From contig JAAZKF010000122.1 in the NCBI GenBank assembly GCA_012799975.1, positions 1-37,541 on the forward strand: a stretch of DNA of 37,541 nucleotides. Direction: 5' to 3'. The translations under genes were made by a program, and so were the position numbers. Positions 1 to 8,115 of this stretch are shown one piece after another. The number at the start of each line of letters is the position of its first letter. The stretch's first letter is position 1. The stretch is from Burkholderiales bacterium (GTDB taxonomy: Bacteria; Vulcanimicrobiota; Xenobia; Xenobiales; Xenobiaceae). The notes under the pieces are model-generated. The model did no database searches, was not told where the DNA came from, and worked only from the letters and a program-made list of their open reading frames with translations.

Positions 1-175
1 CCTTGAGCAGAAGGTCCTCGGCTGGATAGCCAGTCAAAGCCAGCTCCGGAAAGGCCAGCAGGTCGGTGCCCAGGGCTCGGGCCTCCTGCATGGTCTGGAG
101 GATCCGTTCGGTATTGCCGGACAGATCTCCGACGGTCGGATTCATCTGGGCCAAGGCTACTCGAAAGAAAGACAT
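1..175 (-). CDS. nadE: NAD+ synthase, glutamine-hydrolysing, N-terminal fragment
   Basis: The first 58 codons of a gene that runs off the left edge, read right to left from an ATG at 173-175. The translation starts MSFFRVALAQMNPTVGDLSG and ends in PELALTGYPAEDLLLK. The ALAQ-NPTVGD-GN opening and PELALTGYP-EDLLL match the N-terminal nitrilase-fold glutaminase domain of two-domain NadE, including its first catalytic Glu in the PEL motif. The full enzyme amidates NaAD to NAD+ using glutamine nitrogen. No strong Shine-Dalgarno sits close to this ATG. Another nitrilase-family member cannot be fully excluded from 58 residues, but TGYPAEDLLL is characteristic of NadE. The product of nadD in this window is its substrate. 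Confidence 0.82.
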   Translation of the reverse strand, partial: MSFFRVALAQMNPTVGDLSGNTERILQTMQEARALGTDLLAFPELALTGYPAEDLLLK

Positions 176-357
176 GCCCGGGCCATTCGGGTCACCAGCA
201 GCGGCCCCTCCTGGGAGGGATCCCCTATCGGCAAACGAAGAAGCGGCAGCGAATTTGCAGGTCATGTACAGGACTGAGGAAAGCCCGCTAAAACCGACCT
301 TTTTGTCGCTTCAGGCTCCTACGGGGGGCTGGGGCCTGCGAGACGGAGGAAGAATCG
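176..357. promoter_or_regulatory. Divergent intergenic region, nadE / SLH porin
   Basis: This 182-bp gap must hold the promoters for the leftward nadE and the rightward porin gene. I see no convincing -35/-10 pair. A short palindrome, CCCTCC-TG-GGAGGG, lies at 206-219. The ribosome-binding site of the porin gene, GGAGGA at about 345-350, ends 7 bases before its ATG. Confidence 0.4.
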
Positions 358-2472
358 ATGAACTGGGGACGATTGCTGGTCGGAGCCACGCTGCTGCTGG
401 CCCTGGTTATTCCAGCGGGAGCCGCGCCGCTCTTCCCGGACCTGCCCGAGAACCATTGGGCCATGGATGCCGTGAGGAGTCTGGCTGCCAAGGGCTTGGT
501 GGAAGGCTACCCGGACGGTACCTTCCGAGGCGACCGCGCCGCCACGCGCTATGAGGTGGCCATGGTCGTGGCCCGGCTGCTGGCCCGGATGGAGCAGGAC
601 CATGCCACCTTCGCCAGCAAGGCCGACATGGACGAGGTCCGCCGTCTGGCCGAGGCCTTCCGCGAGGAACTGGCCGCCCTGGGAGTGAGGGTCACCAATC
701 TGGAGGAGGCTTCGGGCCGCTTGGACCAGAGGGTCTCGGAGTTGGAGCGGATCCGCTTCTACGGTCGGCTGCATTCCATCGGTGCCAGCAACCACCTTTA
801 TGGACCCTCCCCGAATATCGGGAGCAACCTGAACCCGGGGATCGACTGGTCTACCGGTCGCCTGCTTCTGGACGGTACAGGCTACACCGTGCTGGGCCTT
901 CTGGGCCTGAACGTGGACGTCACCGACGACTTGATGGCCGGAGCCGAGTTCGCCTCCTACATCAGCCAGGGTGAAATCGGGGTGGACCAGTATTGGGGAG
1001 TCTCGGCGCCTTGGTTGGCCAATCTCTGGACCGGCCGCAACGGCGTCTTTCCGGGCACCCAGCCTGACAACAACCTGCCCCTCACCCGGATGGTGCTGGA
1101 TAACTTCTGGATGATGCACAAGCCGTCCCAGACCCGTCTGGTCGTCGGTTCCTACTTCACGCGCTACCATGCCAACTACGTCTTCAACGGGGCGCGCAAC
1201 CCCAACATCAACGATCCGCGCTGGCTGCCGTTCTACGGAGCCGACATCACAGGAAGCCTGGCCGGCGCCGACTCGGGTTTCAAGTATGAGGCCTTCTATT
1301 CGATAGACCCCGACGCGTCGCTGTACCGGACCAACAGCATGGGAGGCACCCTGCGCTACGAATTCCCCGAAGACCGGGGCGTGATCGCCCTGCACGGAGT
1401 GCAGCATCGCAACGAGCGGATCAGCGACGGCACCACGGTCGGAGCCGCCCTGATCCCGCTGCCGGCCGTCACCTTCACCGGACCGGGGCTGCCGCCCGTG
1501 GCTCCGGGAACCTGGCTGGGTCAGCCACTGGGAGCGGCTGCCGCCGTGCCCCAGTTCTTCGTGGGCCCTCAGTCGGAGTTTACCTTCGGCCTGGATGCCT
1601 CATATCTGATCGAGAAGAAGTACCAGATTCGCCTGTCGGGCGAGTTCGCTACCTCCAGTTACAACCCTGACACCTCCGGGACGGCCTTCAACACCTCCGT
1701 GAGCGGAGACTTCTATCGCTTTGGCATCGGGGCCGAGCCCATCGAGAAGCTCTTCCTGGACCTGGAATACCTGCGCGTGGATCCCACCTACGACCCCTTC
1801 ATCGTGGCCTATCCGGTGGCTCCCGGCATCCCGGTCTTCCTCCCCTATGGGACCTACTACTCGGCCTACTACCAGATGCATGACTACCTGGAGTTCCCGA
1901 ACAACCGTGAAGGCCTGCGCTTCCGCGGTCGCTACACCTTCAACGAGGACGACACCTCGGTCTACGCCCTGTACAGCCACCTCAACCAGGTCAAACCCAC
2001 CACCCCGGCCCAGGTCCAGACCGTGGGCAACATCGAACCCCTTTTCTCGATTCTGCAGGCCGGGGGTGCAGAGAAAGGCTCGCTCGACAGCTACGGGATG
2101 GGTTTCAGCCACCGCTTCGACGGGGGGTTGAAGGCCGACCTGTCCTACTTCAGCTATGATATCCGTCGTGGGGCTCCGGCGGTTGATGATATCCGCCTGA
2201 AGGAGAACGTCTATCGACTGGATCTGTCCTACCCGCTGAGCAAAGACCTGGACATCCGGGGCGCCTGGTGGCTTATGGACTACCGCGGACACATGGGAGT
2301 CCAGGACACCGATTTCAGCCAGAGCATCCCCGGGATCGGCGTGGACTATCGGATGAGTCAGGACTTGAGCTTCTCGGTGGACTACCGCCTCTTCGACCTC
2401 AACCAACGGGTCCTCGCCAACGGTGACTATGCCGGCAGCCAACTGCTGCTGGAGATGAAGCTGGACTTCTAG
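358..2472 (+). CDS. SLH-domain outer-membrane porin-like protein
   Basis: A 704-residue exported protein. Residues 1-23 form a signal peptide ending in PAGAA. Residues 26-80 are one SLH domain (FPDLPENHWA, GLVEGYPDGTF, ATRYEVA). Residues 82-132 are charged and heptad-like (EVRRLAEAFREELAALGV, NLEE, LDQRVSELER), predicting a coiled coil. The rest alternates aromatic and polar residues in long beta stretches and ends in KLDF, a C-terminal Phe typical of outer-membrane barrels. This layout is that of SLH-coiled-coil-barrel porins, in which the SLH domain binds peptidoglycan-linked polymer and tethers the outer membrane. It is probably a general diffusion channel; no substrate can be named. GGAGGA supports the start, and a strong terminator follows. 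It is monocistronic. Confidence 0.85.
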   Translation: MNWGRLLVGATLLLALVIPAGAAPLFPDLPENHWAMDAVRSLAAKGLVEGYPDGTFRGDRAATRYEVAMVVARLLARMEQDHATFASKADMDEVRRLAEAFREELAALGVRVTNLEEASGRLDQRVSELERIRFYGRLHSIGASNHLYGPSPNIGSNLNPGIDWSTGRLLLDGTGYTVLGLLGLNVDVTDDLMAGAEFASYISQGEIGVDQYWGVSAPWLANLWTGRNGVFPGTQPDNNLPLTRMVLDNFWMMHKPSQTRLVVGSYFTRYHANYVFNGARNPNINDPRWLPFYGADITGSLAGADSGFKYEAFYSIDPDASLYRTNSMGGTLRYEFPEDRGVIALHGVQHRNERISDGTTVGAALIPLPAVTFTGPGLPPVAPGTWLGQPLGAAAAVPQFFVGPQSEFTFGLDASYLIEKKYQIRLSGEFATSSYNPDTSGTAFNTSVSGDFYRFGIGAEPIEKLFLDLEYLRVDPTYDPFIVAYPVAPGIPVFLPYGTYYSAYYQMHDYLEFPNNREGLRFRGRYTFNEDDTSVYALYSHLNQVKPTTPAQVQTVGNIEPLFSILQAGGAEKGSLDSYGMGFSHRFDGGLKADLSYFSYDIRRGAPAVDDIRLKENVYRLDLSYPLSKDLDIRGAWWLMDYRGHMGVQDTDFSQSIPGIGVDYRMSQDLSFSVDYRLFDLNQRVLANGDYAGSQLLLEMKLDF

Positions 2473-2485
2473 CGAGCCCCATCGT

Positions 2486-2530
2486 AAAAACAGGCTTGCC
2501 CTGCGCGTTGCGCGGGGCAAGCTTGTTTTT
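2486..2530. terminator. Bidirectional intrinsic terminator
   Basis: A near-perfect inverted repeat flanked by A5 on the left and T5 on the right: arms CAGGCTTGCCCTGCGCG and CGCGGGGCAAGCTTG around a TTG loop. Because both ends carry the tract needed for rho-independent release, it can end the porin transcript and also the leftward DUF971 transcript converging on it. Confidence 0.88.
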
Positions 2531-2589
2531 GTGTCAGTTCAGGAGATGGTCAGCAACACGAGCCGGGTCTGACCTATCCCCACGGCTCA

Positions 2590-2910
2590 TCACTCAAGCC
2601 GGTGTTCTCGGAGGAAAGCGAAGGGGTAGATCCCGGCCGAGTGGCCGTCCTCCCATTCGAAGCGCAGGGCATAGCGACCCACCGGTTCCACCTTCAGCAG
2701 CAGCGGTGCCGCGGGGTGGGGTCTGGTGCCCGAGATGATCCGTAAACCCATTGACTGACGGACCTTGTCGCGCTCGATCTCGCAGTTGGCGCAGGGGCAG
2801 AGCCGGCGCAATTCGGTGTAGTCGTGCCGGGTAACTTCCCCGTCGGTCCAGGTCAGGATCAACTCGCGGGCCTGGGGGGCCAGTTCGAAGCCGGTGGGCA
2901 GGGTGACCAT
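2590..2910 (-). CDS. DUF971 protein (gamma-butyrobetaine hydroxylase-like N-terminal domain)
   Basis: A 106-residue protein consisting only of the GBBH-like N-terminal/DUF971 domain. It has the LCPCANC cysteine cluster (CxCxxC, about residues 37-43) and a downstream WEDGHSAGIYP motif. In the eukaryotic dioxygenases that carry this domain, three such Cys and the His bind zinc. Stand-alone bacterial versions are widespread and often sit near Mrp/ApbC Fe-S carrier genes; their function is not established. I chose the ATG at 2908-2910 because AGGAGG lies just upstream, and an in-frame extension to 2970 would overlap the preceding gene. It starts 22 bp after the stop of the secreted protein upstream, so the two probably share a transcript. 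Confidence 0.8.
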   Translation of the reverse strand: MVTLPTGFELAPQARELILTWTDGEVTRHDYTELRRLCPCANCEIERDKVRQSMGLRIISGTRPHPAAPLLLKVEPVGRYALRFEWEDGHSAGIYPFAFLREHRLE

Positions 2911-2932
2911 TCTTCCTCCTGGTAGGGGGAAA

Positions 2933-3853
2933 TCAGGGAAGAGCCGGCAGCGGCCGGAAAATCCCCCCATAGGCTTCGTCGTCGGTGCCGATGCAGAACT
3001 GCGAGCCCTCCAGGGCAGCGGGGGTGGGGGCCAGGGCCTCGACCTTCAGGCCCTCCAACCACCACAGCACTCGGTTCGGAGCCTTCTGGAAGGTAAAGCT
3101 TCCGCCCCTGGGGACGAAGTGCCCTATCTCCAGGATCGCCGAACGGAAGGGGCCTTGGTCGGAGGGATCCGTCGCGGCCACCGTCAGCACCCGGAAGGCA
3201 TCGCCCTCCGGGACCAGTTGCAGGTCGGCACAGCTCCGACTGGTGGGAACCTCGACATGGGTCGAGAAGTCGCACTGCCCGGACCGGACGAAGGCCTCCT
3301 GCTCCCAGGTTCCCCAGACCAGGCTTCCCGGGCCTTCCGGGCCGCCGCGCAGGCCGAGGACCACGAAGAGGCGTCCCCGGGAATCGAGGATCGCGCCGAT
3401 CCCCTCGACCTGGAGGGGGCTGGGGGTAGAACCTTCAGAAGGAAGCGGAAGGGGCTGGCAGACCGACAGGACCCGGCCAGTCCAGCCGCGATCCGGGTGG
3501 TGGACCAGTTTCACGCGGAAGAGACGCCCCCCCCGGCCCTTCCACCAACCGCTCTCGGCCAGGAGGAACTCGTCGTCGGTTCCCGGCACGGGGCAACAGG
3601 ATTCCAGGTCGCTGGCCCGGCCGTCGCCCCAATCCTCCACCTCGACCGGCAGCATCCGGGGGGACTTCCCGGCCAGGCTCAGGATGCCGAGCCGGGCTTT
3701 AGACGAGTCGGCCTTGGCATCGCTGACCACCAGCAGGCCATGCCGGCCGAAGCGGGCCATCCCGCTGAACTCCACCGGGCCTTGGGCCAGGGCGGGAGCG
3801 GCCGCGAACGCCAACCAGGCGCCCAGGGCCAGGAAGGACAGATATCTGCGCAC
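2933..3853 (-). CDS. Secreted beta-propeller-like protein, phytase-like/SdiA-regulated type
   Basis: A 306-residue protein with a signal peptide (MRRYLSFLALGAWLAFAAAP, then ALAQ as the likely cleavage region). The mature part has repeated short strand patterns (FSGMARFG-GLLVVSDAK, DLESCCPVPG, FLLAESGWWKGRGGRLFRV, GIGAILDSRGRLFVVLGLRG). This resembles the esterase-like phytase or SdiA-regulated periplasmic propellers, in which SGM, DLE and E-x-G/F-RV motifs line the face of the blade ring. It contains several cysteines. I see no definite catalytic set, so enzymatic activity is only a possibility. It is the first gene of a two-gene leftward unit with the DUF971 protein. Confidence 0.5.
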   Translation of the reverse strand: MRRYLSFLALGAWLAFAAAPALAQGPVEFSGMARFGRHGLLVVSDAKADSSKARLGILSLAGKSPRMLPVEVEDWGDGRASDLESCCPVPGTDDEFLLAESGWWKGRGGRLFRVKLVHHPDRGWTGRVLSVCQPLPLPSEGSTPSPLQVEGIGAILDSRGRLFVVLGLRGGPEGPGSLVWGTWEQEAFVRSGQCDFSTHVEVPTSRSCADLQLVPEGDAFRVLTVAATDPSDQGPFRSAILEIGHFVPRGGSFTFQKAPNRVLWWLEGLKVEALAPTPAALEGSQFCIGTDDEAYGGIFRPLPALP

Positions 3854-3966
3854 GGGGCTTCCTCCCGGAATAGATATGTCCCGGTTTTCCCTGCCGGACC
3901 GGACGCTCCTCCCCGCTTACCGACCGGGCAGGAATAGGGCCGGGGGGGTGGGAACCCCGTGCACCC

Positions 3967-5190
3967 ATGAGCGATTTCCCAGACCTGAAGGGAGGCTCAG
4001 GCAGCGTCTCGGTGGAGGGGGTCTCGAAGCGATACCACCTCAGCGGAACCCGGGGCCTCCTGCGTTCCCTGTTCTTCCCGCGGCGCGACGGGGGGGACGA
4101 CGACCTGTGGGCCCTGCAGGACGTCTCGTTTTCCGTCCAACCCGGAGAAGCCTTTGGCATCATCGGCCACAACGGAGCGGGCAAGTCGACCATGCTCAAG
4201 CTGCTGGCAGGCATCATGCCGGTCACTCGCGGGCGGATTGATCTGCGGGGACGCCTGGCCTGCCTGATCGAGGTAGGGGCGGGCTTTCACCCCGAGTTGA
4301 CGGGCCGCGAGAACGCCTTCCTGAACGGCGTAATCCTGGGCATGACCCGGCGAGAGGTACAGCAGCGCCTGGACTCCATCGTCGCCTTCGCCGAACTCGA
4401 ACGCTTCATGGATGTGCCGGTCAAACGCTATTCATCGGGCATGTACATGAGGCTGGGGTTCTCGGTGGCGGTGCACGCCCAGCCCGAGGTCCTGCTGGTG
4501 GATGAGGTCCTGGCTGTAGGAGACCAGGCCTTCCAGCACCGATGCATCGATACCATCGGCCGGTTACGTCGCGAGGGGACGGCCGTGGTGCTGGTTTCGC
4601 ACAGTTTCTTTACCGTGCTGGGTACCTGTTCACGGGCCATGTGGCTGGATCACGGTCGGATCCGGGCCATGGGCTCCGCCGAGGAGGTGGTCAAGGAATA
4701 CGAAAATCAGGTCCAAGGGCTGGAAGTGGGGCAGGACGTGCAACTCGAGGACGGTGAAATAGCCCGCTTCCGCAACGCCGAACTGCTCGGCCCGCAGGCT
4801 CTCCCGGTCGGGGCCTCCCTCTCGGTGGCCGTGGACATCGAACTGAAAGAGGCGATGCACCCCATCCTGGGCTTCGGCCTGGTCCGCAGCGATGGCACCG
4901 CCTGCGGAGCCGCCAACACGCGGATCCAGCAGGTCCTGGTCCCGGAACTCTCGGGTCGGCACCGGGTGGAGTTGGAAATCCCGAATCTGCGCCTGGTCCC
5001 CGGGGCCTATCGGATCCTCTTGGAGGTTACCGACCCCCCCCAGTCCATGACCCTGGCCCGCTGCGGGATCCCCTTCCAGATGACCAGCCCCATCCCGAAC
5101 CTGGACCCCGCTTGTTATGGGGTCTTCCTTCCCGAGCATCACTGGAAGGTGGACGGGAACCCGGTGCAGGAGCCGCGCGTGGGCTTCTGA
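3967..5190 (+). CDS. ABC transporter ATPase for polysaccharide/O-antigen export (Wzt-like)
   Basis: A 407-residue cytoplasmic ATPase. Walker A GHNGAGKST is at 67-75, the ABC signature YSSGM at 155-159, Walker B LLVDE at 176-180 followed by VLAVGD, and the H-loop SHS at 211-213. Its family features are the long segment before Walker A and the EVGAGFHPELTGREN stretch typical of TagH/KpsT/Wzt exporters. Residues ~250-395 form an extra beta-rich C-terminal domain, as in Wzt proteins that recognise the modified end of the O-polysaccharide before export. The partner permease (Wzm) is not adjacent. The gene stands alone between divergent and convergent neighbours, so the permease must be elsewhere. 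The Shine-Dalgarno is weak (GGGTGGG about 14 bases upstream). Confidence 0.85.
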   Translation: MSDFPDLKGGSGSVSVEGVSKRYHLSGTRGLLRSLFFPRRDGGDDDLWALQDVSFSVQPGEAFGIIGHNGAGKSTMLKLLAGIMPVTRGRIDLRGRLACLIEVGAGFHPELTGRENAFLNGVILGMTRREVQQRLDSIVAFAELERFMDVPVKRYSSGMYMRLGFSVAVHAQPEVLLVDEVLAVGDQAFQHRCIDTIGRLRREGTAVVLVSHSFFTVLGTCSRAMWLDHGRIRAMGSAEEVVKEYENQVQGLEVGQDVQLEDGEIARFRNAELLGPQALPVGASLSVAVDIELKEAMHPILGFGLVRSDGTACGAANTRIQQVLVPELSGRHRVELEIPNLRLVPGAYRILLEVTDPPQSMTLARCGIPFQMTSPIPNLDPACYGVFLPEHHWKVDGNPVQEPRVGF

Positions 5191-5229
5191 GCGCGACCCC
5201 GCTACACCGACTTTTTTCCTGTATCACGT

Positions 5230-5304
5230 GCTGTAGGAGGCCTGCCTGGTCCGACAACCGGTCGCCCGGCGCGGACCCCTTCCTCCCAAGCAGCCTCCTG
5301 TAGC
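5230..5304 (+). ncRNA. Candidate structured RNA / long hairpin
   Basis: A multi-tier inverted repeat in the 146-bp space between the Wzt-like gene and the end of clpB. GCTGTAGGAGG (5230-5240) pairs with CCTCCTGTAGC (5294-5304); read as plus-strand RNA this is 11 continuous pairs including one G-U and one U-G. CTGC (5242-5245) pairs with GCAG (5290-5293) after a one-base bulge, and GGTCCG (5248-5253) pairs with CGGACC (5272-5277). On the opposite strand the two wobbles become A-C mismatches, which favours rightward transcription. A T6 run lies just upstream (about 5211-5216). It could be a 3'-UTR structure or a small RNA. No known family was recognised. Confidence 0.35.
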
Positions 5305-5336
5305 CCGAGGGCCATAAGCAGAACCAGGTAGGTCCC

Positions 5337-7922
5337 TCAGGTCATGGGCAGGAAGTCCAGCCCGTCTTCCTGGCGGACTACCCGAACGCGATCTCCCTGA
5401 CGGACCTTCCCCTGCAGCACGGCCATCGCCAGGGCGTCCTGCACGTGCTTCTGCACGGCCCGCTTCAAGGGGCGGGCGCCGAACGCGGGATCGTAGCCGG
5501 CCTCGGCCAGGAAGGCCCGGGCCTCCGGGTCGAGCTCGATCTCGATCCCTCGCTCGGCCAGGCGTCGGCGCAAAAGGCCGATCTGTATCTCGATGATCTT
5601 CTCCAGGGCAGCCCGGTCCAGGGTATGGAAGTGGACGATCTCGTCGATCCGGTTGAGGAATTCGGGCCGGAACTTATCGCGCAGGGCCCGCTCCACCAAA
5701 GCATCCTTCTCCTCCTCGTCCAACCCGGGCTCCAACAGCCACTGCGAGCCGATATTGGAGGTCATCACCAGAATGGCGTTGCGGAAGTCCACGGTGCGCC
5801 CCTGGCCGTCGGTCAGCCGGCCGTCGTCCATCACCTGCAACAGCACATTGAAGACGTCCGAGTGCGCCTTCTCGATCTCGTCCAGGAGGATCACCGAGTA
5901 GGGGCGCCGCCGCACCGCCTCGGTCAACTGGCCTCCCTCGTCAAAACCCACGTAACCGGGAGGTGCCCCGATCATCCGGGCCACCGTATGCTTCTCCTGA
6001 TACTCGGACATGTCCAGCCGGATCATGGCCCGCTCGTCGTCGAAGAGGAACTCGGCCAGGGCACGCCCGAGCTCGGTCTTGCCCACCCCCGTCGGCCCCA
6101 GGAAGAGGAAGACTCCGACGGGACGGTTGGGATCTGCGATCCCCGCCCGCGAGCGGCGCACGGCGTGCGAGACGGCGCGAACTGCCTCGTCCTGGCCCAC
6201 CAGTCGTTCGTGCAGGCGATCCTCCATGTGGATCAGCTTCTCGACCTCGCCCTCCATCAGGCGCGAGACCGGGATTCCCGTCCAGCGCGCCACCACCTCG
6301 GCCACGTCCTCCTCCTCCACCTCCTCCTTGAGGAACTTGCCGTCCTTCTGCAGCTCGGCCAGGCGCGCAGTGGCCTCTTGGAGCTGGCGTTCGATCTGGA
6401 GCAGCGTCCCATAGCGGATCTCCGCCACCCTGGCCAGATCGCCCCGACGTTCGGCCTCCTCCGCGGAAAGGGCGGCCTGTTCCTGATTTTCCTTGAGCTG
6501 ACGGATCTGCTGAATCTGCTCCTTCTCCAGATTCCAGCGGGCCTTCATCTCGGTCGACTTCTCGCGCAACTCGGCCAATTCGGCCTCGATGCGGGCCAGG
6601 CGCTCGCGCGAGGCCTCGTCCTTCTCGCGCTGCATGGCCTGGCGCTCGATCTCGAGCTGCATGATGCGGCGCTCGACCTCGTCGATCTCCAAGGGCATCG
6701 AGTCGATCTCGATGCGCAGGCGCGAGGCAGCCTCATCCACCAGATCCACCGCCTTGTCAGGCAGGAAGCGATCCGAGATGTAGCGGGTGGAGAGCGTGGC
6801 CGCCGCCACCAAGGCCGAGTCGGTGATCCGGACCCCGTGATGGACCTCGTATTTCTCTTTGAGGCCCCGCAGGATGGCGATGGTGTCCTGAAGCGAGGGC
6901 TCGGGCACGTAGACGGGCTGGAAGCGGCGCTCCAGGGCGGCATCCTTCTCGATGTGCTTGCGGTACTCGTCCAGGGTCGTGGCCCCGATGGTGCGCAGTT
7001 CACCCCGCGCCAGGGCCGGCTTGAGCATGTTGGCGGCATCGACAGCGCCCTCGGCGGCCCCCGCTCCCACCAGGGTATGCAGTTCGTCGATGAAGAGGAT
7101 GATCTGGCCTTCCGAGTCGATGATCTCCTTGAGGACGGCCTTGAGACGGTCCTCAAACTCGCCACGGTACTTGGCCCCGGCGATCAGTGAGCCGAGGTCC
7201 AGGGCGAAGAGCTGGCGACCCTTGAGGCCCTCCGGGACGTCTCCAGCCACGATGCGCCGGGCCATGCCCTCGACGATGGCGGTCTTGCCCACACCGGGCT
7301 CGCCGATCAGGACCGGGTTGTTCTTGGTACGGCGGGAGAGGACCTGGATGCAGCGGCGGATCTCCTCGTCACGCCCGATCACGGGGTCCAGCTTGCCCTT
7401 CCGGGCCAGTTCCGTCAGATCCCGACCGTAGCGTTCCAGGGCCTGGTACTTGGCCTCGGGATCCTGGTCGGTGACCCGGTGGGTACCCCGCACCTCGACC
7501 AGGACCTTGTAGATCCGGTCCGGTGTGACGCCAGCCTCCTTGAGCAGCCGGCCGGCCGGATCGTCGGTTCGGGTGGCCAGGGCCAGCAGGACGTGCTCGC
7601 TGGAGAGGTAGTCGTCCTTCAGGCGATCAGCCTCGCTCCAGGCCTGCTCCAGGATCTGTTGGAGGCGACCTCCCAGGCGCGAGCCGGCATCTGCCCCATA
7701 GACCTTGGGCATTCTTTCCAGTTCCGAACGCACCCGCCCGGATAGGACCTGGGGCGAAACACCCAGCTTCTGCAGGACCGGCTCCACCACGCCGTCCTCC
7801 TGGTCCAACAGGGCAGCCAGCATGTGCAATGGTTCCAGGGCCTGGTGGTTGTGCTCCCGGGCCAGGGCCTGAGCTGCCTGCAGGGCTTCCTGAACCTTCA
7901 GGGTGAAGCGATCCATTCGCAT
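5337..7922 (-). CDS. clpB: ATP-dependent disaggregase ClpB
   Basis: An 861-residue Hsp100 chaperone, close to the usual length (E. coli 857). It begins with the Clp N-domain ([20 protein letters not shown]). The first AAA+ module has Walker A GEPGVGKT and Walker B ILFIDE. The middle coiled-coil M-domain is rich in E, R, K and Q (about residues 400-530). The second AAA+ module has GPTGVGKT and VILLDE. The protein lacks the ClpP-docking loop of ClpA/ClpX types and instead has the long M-domain with which ClpB recruits DnaK. With DnaKJ-GrpE it extracts polypeptides from aggregates. GGAAGGAG precedes the ATG at 7920-7922. The gene is monocistronic and its leader contains two palindromes (see 7957-7994). 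No CIRCE operator was seen. Confidence 0.97.
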   Translation of the reverse strand: MRMDRFTLKVQEALQAAQALAREHNHQALEPLHMLAALLDQEDGVVEPVLQKLGVSPQVLSGRVRSELERMPKVYGADAGSRLGGRLQQILEQAWSEADRLKDDYLSSEHVLLALATRTDDPAGRLLKEAGVTPDRIYKVLVEVRGTHRVTDQDPEAKYQALERYGRDLTELARKGKLDPVIGRDEEIRRCIQVLSRRTKNNPVLIGEPGVGKTAIVEGMARRIVAGDVPEGLKGRQLFALDLGSLIAGAKYRGEFEDRLKAVLKEIIDSEGQIILFIDELHTLVGAGAAEGAVDAANMLKPALARGELRTIGATTLDEYRKHIEKDAALERRFQPVYVPEPSLQDTIAILRGLKEKYEVHHGVRITDSALVAAATLSTRYISDRFLPDKAVDLVDEAASRLRIEIDSMPLEIDEVERRIMQLEIERQAMQREKDEASRERLARIEAELAELREKSTEMKARWNLEKEQIQQIRQLKENQEQAALSAEEAERRGDLARVAEIRYGTLLQIERQLQEATARLAELQKDGKFLKEEVEEEDVAEVVARWTGIPVSRLMEGEVEKLIHMEDRLHERLVGQDEAVRAVSHAVRRSRAGIADPNRPVGVFLFLGPTGVGKTELGRALAEFLFDDERAMIRLDMSEYQEKHTVARMIGAPPGYVGFDEGGQLTEAVRRRPYSVILLDEIEKAHSDVFNVLLQVMDDGRLTDGQGRTVDFRNAILVMTSNIGSQWLLEPGLDEEEKDALVERALRDKFRPEFLNRIDEIVHFHTLDRAALEKIIEIQIGLLRRRLAERGIEIELDPEARAFLAEAGYDPAFGARPLKRAVQKHVQDALAMAVLQGKVRQGDRVRVVRQEDGLDFLPMT

Positions 7923-8115
7923 TTAAGAAACTCCTTCCCGGCCGCGCCTGCGGCACCCCGCCGCCTGGGGCGGCATCTTCATCATGAAGCAGGCCGCATC
8001 GGAAGGGCGTTGGGGTTGTGTGAGAATTGCGTTGGAGAAGGGTGCTCTCGTAAAAAATTAATATTCTGTACCTGGATTTCAGGACGCCACGACACAATAC
8101 TTGAAGGCAACAGAT
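7923..8115. promoter_or_regulatory. Divergent clpB / EEP-protein promoter region with palindromes
   Basis: The 193-bp divergent spacer contains a conspicuous AT-rich patch (8050-8066, TAAAAAATTAATATT) where promoters probably lie, though no clean -35/-10 pair was identified. Within the clpB leader are GCCGCC-TGG-GGCGGC (7960-7974) and CTTCAT-C-ATGAAG (about 7977-7989). The latter is nested inside GCGGC...GCCGC, giving an extended imperfect dyad. These could be an operator or a leader hairpin for the heat-shock gene. Confidence 0.4.
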
